A stretch of 64,000 bases of DNA from Enoplolaimus lenunculus (taxonomy: Eukaryota; Nematoda; Enoplea; Enoplida; Thoracostomopsidae). Shown one piece after another: positions 60,191-64,000 of the stretch (position 1 is the stretch's first letter; each line of letters begins with the position of its first letter). The notes under the pieces are model-generated. The model had not been told where the DNA came from. It saw only the letters and a list, made by a program, of their open reading frames with translations, and did no database searches. The stretch spans positions 310,001 to 374,000 of the forward strand of contig JASANG010000621.1 in NCBI GenBank assembly GCA_030248215.1, given 5' to 3'. Both the position numbers and the translations under genes were made by a program.

Positions 60191-61312
60191 GTTGACACAA
60201 GACAAATAAAAGTTTAATTCAACGGATAGTTGCAGTACCGGTTATTATGTCGCTAACAAAGAATGACGGAGCGTGGGATAAAAATAAACAACAGTCTGTA
60301 ACCGAATAACAGGGAGGTACCCTTTGGAGAGGCCAAATAAATCTCCTATCAATGTTTTTAACCACCAGGTTGCTAAATGTTAACAAACTTTCACGCTCGC
60401 CACATTCGCTGGCCTACTGCTTTACTTAATATCACATAACTCAATCGAACTGAAATATGCAAGAATGGTAATAAAACAGTTTTGGGGTGAGGTGTTCCGT
60501 GTGCTGTCTAAGCTTTTTCCTGAGCTGTTCCGCTGCTAAAGTAGAACACGTCAATGAATTTCGCTTCAAAGATGAGTTCACTCTCTAGATCCACCGTTGT
60601 GCAACTTTGGTGTGAAACTTTTTCGGAAAGGTATCCTCACAGCTATGAAACACGAGGGTGACCTCGCAAAATTTCAGATCAATCGTCGAGAAGTTCTGGA
60701 TCCACCTCTACGTTATGGAGGCCCATCCTGGAGTTTGGAGGGAGATCCCATCCCTGTCTGCTCCGGCTCTGCATATATTGCAATTCCGCAATATTTTCAG
60801 GACACTGGACCTTTAGTAGTTGAAGTATTTAAAACCTATGAACGACTTTATTAGCCGAGACGTTGAAAGCATTTGAGGTAAGGTCTAAACCCACGGTTCC
60901 TACCTAAACTGGCTGGCTTGGAGGCTACGCCATGAGCGCAATGGTAAATTACCGCGCTATGAAAACGGTGTACAGTCGAAAATAGGATAGACAGTCAAGG
61001 GACGACCTTGTTGAATATTGAACCAATGCAAAAAGTACTGATGGTTTCTGGCACGCTTCGCTCGCGATGTTTTTTGCGACATATTGCGGTGTAGACCCGT
61101 GCAAAAATATACTGGATCAGCAACCGGCAATGAATAATTCAGTGCAAACTGCAAATTGTGTACGCGAATTCTACTCGAATTTTTTATGTCATTTGAGAGC
61201 TTTGTTTGCCTGGTATGGCTAGTCTTGTGTAGCTCAGCGGCGGCTGTGGCTACACCATATATAGGTGGAAATTAGACTGTTTTAAACAAGTCGCTGCCCC
61301 CAATATTGTTCC
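60191..61312. other. Intergenic sequence, no gene recognised
   Basis: A plus-strand frame at 60597-60854 gives 85 residues but shows no recognisable domain or splice context. Nothing else can be supported. Confidence 0.3.
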
Positions 61313-61688
61313 TACGCTGCAAAAAATGGTGAGTCTATTTGACTCTCTCCGATATAGGCTCTACACATGCGACGCTGTGAGTTGAACTTGACTCAATTTG
61401 TGTAGTCCCGTAAGCCCAATGCGGAAAAAAGAGTCAATTTGACACACCATTTTTGGCCCATGTATAGAATATGGCCGGAACGTTTTCCGGCGGGACTGTA
61501 ATAGTATAAGTTTAAACGTTAGACTAATTGATTGCTTAAATTTAGGCTTAGGCTTAGGTTTAGGCTTAGGAATCTGCTCATTCTTACGTTTAGGCTTTAG
61601 GCTTTAGGTTTAGGCGTTAGGCTTAGGAGTATGCTTATACTACTGTCCAGGCCTTGTTCTATACATTGGCCCCATTTTTGGCAGTGTA
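61313..61688. mobile_element. Tc1/mariner-like MITE interrupted by another MITE
   Basis: The element is 61315-61686 with flanking TA (61313-61314, 61687-61688) and ends CGCTGCAAAAAATGGTGAG / CCATTTTTGGCAGTG. It is the second copy of the family at 14463-14669. Close to its right end it is split by the GGCC-ended MITE at 61455-61671. Confidence 0.8.
61447..61679. mobile_element. GGCC-ended MITE with TTAGGC-like arrays, 8-bp duplication
   Basis: The element is 61455-61671, from GGCCCATGTATAGAATATGGCC to the inverse GGCCTTGTTCTATACATTGGCC. It is flanked by CCATTTTT at 61447-61454 and 61672-61679. Inside are repeated TTAGGCTTAGG/TTTAGGC units on both flanks of the centre. Confidence 0.88.
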
Positions 61689-62132
61689 CGTTCCTGAAAC
61701 TTTACATTTAAGTTGCAATCCATCGTAAACAAGATTTACATCTGTATTTTTACTTCCGGGTTGCACAGAACTGGTATCCGGCAACAACTTTTATTACAAC
61801 GCGTATAATTAACCATAGGCTAAATGTGTATCTGCGAAGAATAAGTACCGGATATAAAAAATTATAATTTATTTGCTAGAATAGCTTAGCGACTATTCAG
61901 ATGCGATAAAGTATTATTTTACCCAAATGCTATGATTTGTACCTATTAACCTGTTTGTTAGTTTCAATTTCCGGTTCTAGTAATGGTTACTTATCCGCGA
62001 TTCGTCTGTGTAATATTTTGAACGAAATGTTACTAGGCAATTTTGGTGTTGTTTTGAATAACATTTAAATCCAATCGATTTTCAAAGTATATGTCTTGCA
62101 AACAACCCTTTCTGCATGGCGAGGATTTGTTT

Positions 62133-62348
62133 GAAATTTTGGCCAATGTATACAACAGAGCCAGAGCAGTAGCATATTCCTAAGCCTAAACCTAAACCTA
62201 AGCCAAATCCTAAACAAGCGTGAGAATGAGCTTATGCCTAAGACTAAGCATAATACTAAGCAAAAAAATAATGTAAAGCTTAAGTTTACTCTATTGCAGG
62301 CCCCCAGAAAAACGTTTCGCCTGTAATTTTTACATGAGACGAAATTTT
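62133..62348. mobile_element. GGCC-ended MITE, second nearby copy, perfect 8-bp duplication
   Basis: The element is 62141-62340, from GGCCAATGTATACAAC to the inverse TTTTACATGAGAC. It is flanked by GAAATTTT at 62133-62140 and 62341-62348. The interior has CCTAAGCCTAAACC-type arrays. It is inverted in interior orientation relative to the copy at 61455. Confidence 0.88.
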
Positions 62349-62723
62349 TACTTTAAAAATCAATTTTATACTTTGATCAACATTCGCTGACCACAAAGGC
62401 CAGCAAAACGTACGCCTTCAATGCATACGGTGGAGTTATTTAAGCTTTACAATGTTTCAATTTTGGTATGAATCTATGGTCTTGAATTTTCCAGTAAATT
62501 TTTATTTTAACTTAAATTAGCTCATAGTTTTAGACTTCCAATAGAGATCGCGAAGAATGATTCGCTAAGTTATCTCAACTGTAGAAGTGTGTAGCAGAAC
62601 CGGTTAAGTGTCCTCAGCATAGGGCTAGCACGTCACACTCGGTCGGTCTAAACTGGTGCAATTGGCCAGTGGCAGATTCGCCTTGTTCGTTGGGTCTGAC
62701 TTGGGACGGCAGTGTTTATAGGT

Positions 62724-62940
62724 TAATTAGTATATATCGCACCGTGTTTAACAATTGCAACACGTATACATAGTACTAAATCACCACAAGACGTGAGCGC
62801 CCCCTCGGGCTCGAGCGTCAAGCTCCTATAGCCGAGTGGTGATGGTATACGCTTCCCACTCCAGTCACTGGAGTTCGAATCCTAGCGTAAAAGTAGGTCT
62901 GAGGGGAAATAGGAAATATTCATGTGAGAAAGGGTTAATT
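62724..62940 (+). repeat. tRNA-derived SINE, best copy
   Basis: The A-box-like TAGCCGAGTGG is at 62829-62839 and the B box GAGTTCGAATCC at 62871-62882, the RNA polymerase III internal promoter layout. The conserved 3' tail is GGAAATATTCATGTGAGAAA. About 100 bases upstream of the A box are also shared with the inverted copy at 23142-23355. Confidence 0.8.
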
Positions 62941-63149
62941 TGAAGTAAATGTGATAAAACTCTGCGACGACAAATGTTGAACTGACTTATCCGCTAAATC
63001 CAGATAAAAAACCCTTGAGCCGTCATCGTTCGGCAATCGGTGGACGGTAGTCCATCGGACAGTGGAGATAACGGCTGAAACTGAAGTTATACTAACGCGG
63101 TAAGCGACGGAGCTAACTTGGTTTCAAGCAAGTTTGCAAACAAATTAAG

Positions 63150-63436
63150 TTATTGGTTCAACCAAGAGTGCATGTTACATCCACCGGGCGTTGCATTTTT
63201 AGCCGACCCCCCTTGTTTAGAGGGGGTCGCTGTCACGTGCAATAACCCTAAATTAAATTATAAGCGGAGCAATTAGTTGCCGGATACATAAAGTGACATG
63301 GTTCGCATAGGTTGTACGCCCCTCTAAATAGAGGGGGGAAGGCCAAAAACGCAACGCGTGCCGTGTACATTATTTTCTACGCAGAATGCACCCAGGTGCA
63401 TGCTCTTGTTTAAGTATGCATCATCCACTCTTGCTT
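63150..63436. mobile_element. Foldback repeat, GTTGCATTTTT/CCCCC family
   Basis: Inverted blocks surround GCGTTGCATTTTTAGCCGACC and the inverse GGCCAAAAACGCAACGCG, with outer ends near CAAGAGTGCATG and CCACTCTTG. It is related to 26157-26475. Confidence 0.6.
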
Positions 63437-63604
63437 TAACTGATCATGCTTTTTAGTATTTGTTTTCAACTTATAAGTTACCTTACTCCCTGTTGTATGA
63501 GTGTCGGTATACCGACATATGTGCCAACTCGCATGCGGTTAACGCCTATTTGATCCACCCGCAAGGTCGGGTTTAAACCTAGCTGTCTACAGATTTTTCC
63601 ACAT

Positions 63605-63703
63605 ATGCAAACGGTAGCGGTCCACTTGTCATACGGCGCTGTCCGTTACCATCATGCAAGCGGTAGCGGTCTACTTGTCATACGGCGCTGTCCGTCACCA
63701 CCC
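63605..63703. repeat. ~50-base tandem duplication
   Basis: ATGCAAACGGTAGCGG at 63605 and ATGCAAGCGGTAGCGG at about 63655 begin two adjacent near-identical units, each containing CTTGTCATACGGCGCTGTCC. Confidence 0.75.
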
Positions 63704-64000
63704 GTTCCCATGCGGTATCGTATATGAGTAACGCCACACGAATTCTTTCACATTTCTACTATCACTCCAGGCTCTCAGAATTTTAACTGAATCTTGTCTC
63801 ACGGATCTCGCTTGGGTCGACCCGTCAATTTCTGAATTCTCCAGTGTTTTTTCTAGTCGTCTCAAGACTGATTGATAGTATGTTGCATACAGCTGATACT
63901 GATACGTTACCCATTGATCTTCAACATATGAGTAGGTGTAAAGTTTTTGACCAAATTATAATATCGCATTATACCATTTTATCGCCAAAAATAGCTGAAA

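Noticed and set aside
61540..61640. Interstitial telomere tract (TTAGGC)n
   Set aside because: The units are short, imperfect, occur on both strands inside bounded MITEs and recur many times, so they belong to the transposon and not to a chromosome-end relic.
62811..62900. A functional tRNA gene
   Set aside because: A and B boxes are present, but no proper cloverleaf/anticodon arm can be formed with confidence, and the sequence recurs with a common 3' tail, so it is a SINE.
1..64000. CRISPR arrays, operons, ribosome-binding sites, prophage
   Set aside because: The window is intron-containing eukaryotic DNA; the repeats seen are transposon ends or tandem duplications without spaced unique spacers.

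Overview
This is eukaryotic, almost certainly metazoan, nuclear DNA. It is AT-rich, with long introns, GT-AG splice sites, SINEs, DNA-transposon families and retroelement remains. Two genes are recognisable animal orthologues (a RagC/RagD GTPase and a BRAT1-like protein), and a third encodes a multi-Ig transmembrane receptor. The sequence alone does not fix the species; an invertebrate is most likely.

Layout: (1) 1-4.7 kb is intergenic, with hAT-like MITEs. (2) 4.79-16.0 kb, plus strand, is a complete ten-exon gene for a single-pass immunoglobulin-superfamily receptor. All splice phases agree (805 aa), there is an alternative shorter C-terminus (754 aa), and an in-frame open extension follows the stop. 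(3) 16.2-23.5 kb is intergenic and repeat-filled. (4) 23.55-33.46 kb, minus strand, is a complete ten-exon BRAT1-like gene (967 aa) ending in Asp-Cys-Tyr. (5) 33.5-35.8 kb is a foldback transposon just upstream of the BRAT1 start. (6) 38.97-42.86 kb, minus strand, is a complete eight-exon RagC/D gene (436 aa). (7) 43.3-47.1 kb is a decayed coding-like island of unknown origin, interrupted by a 1.2-kb hAT-like element that itself carries a nested MITE. (8) 47.7-51.4 kb holds two DNA transposons bounded by target-site duplications. (9) 52.6-58.6 kb is a retroelement junkyard on both strands: a 5'-truncated LINE, the N-terminal part of an LTR-element gag, its LTR and primer-binding site, then in opposite orientation a gag C-terminal/envelope-like reading frame lacking pol. 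(10) 58.6-60.2 kb is a foldback unit enclosing a nucleoside-diphosphate-kinase gene fragment. (11) 60.2-64 kb is repeats.

The three host genes are not an operon. The Ig gene is on the opposite strand, and BRAT1 and RagC/D are separate minus-strand genes with several kilobases between them. RagC/D acts in amino-acid signalling to mTORC1. BRAT1 is a HEAT-repeat partner of the Integrator endonuclease INTS11 and of ATM. No functional coupling is evident here.

The most striking signals are: the Ig receptor tail that can switch between a PDZ-type end and a tandem ITIM-like/PPxY end, plus a possible stop-codon readthrough ending in another PDZ-type motif; the BRAT1 Cys-Tyr tail; a decayed duplicate of BRAT1 exon 1 split by a MITE; a superfamily of GGCC-ended MITEs carrying TTAGGC-like arrays; and the inverted, pol-less gag/env retroelement. 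Exon coordinates were worked out by hand from splice signals and phase and may be off by a base in places.
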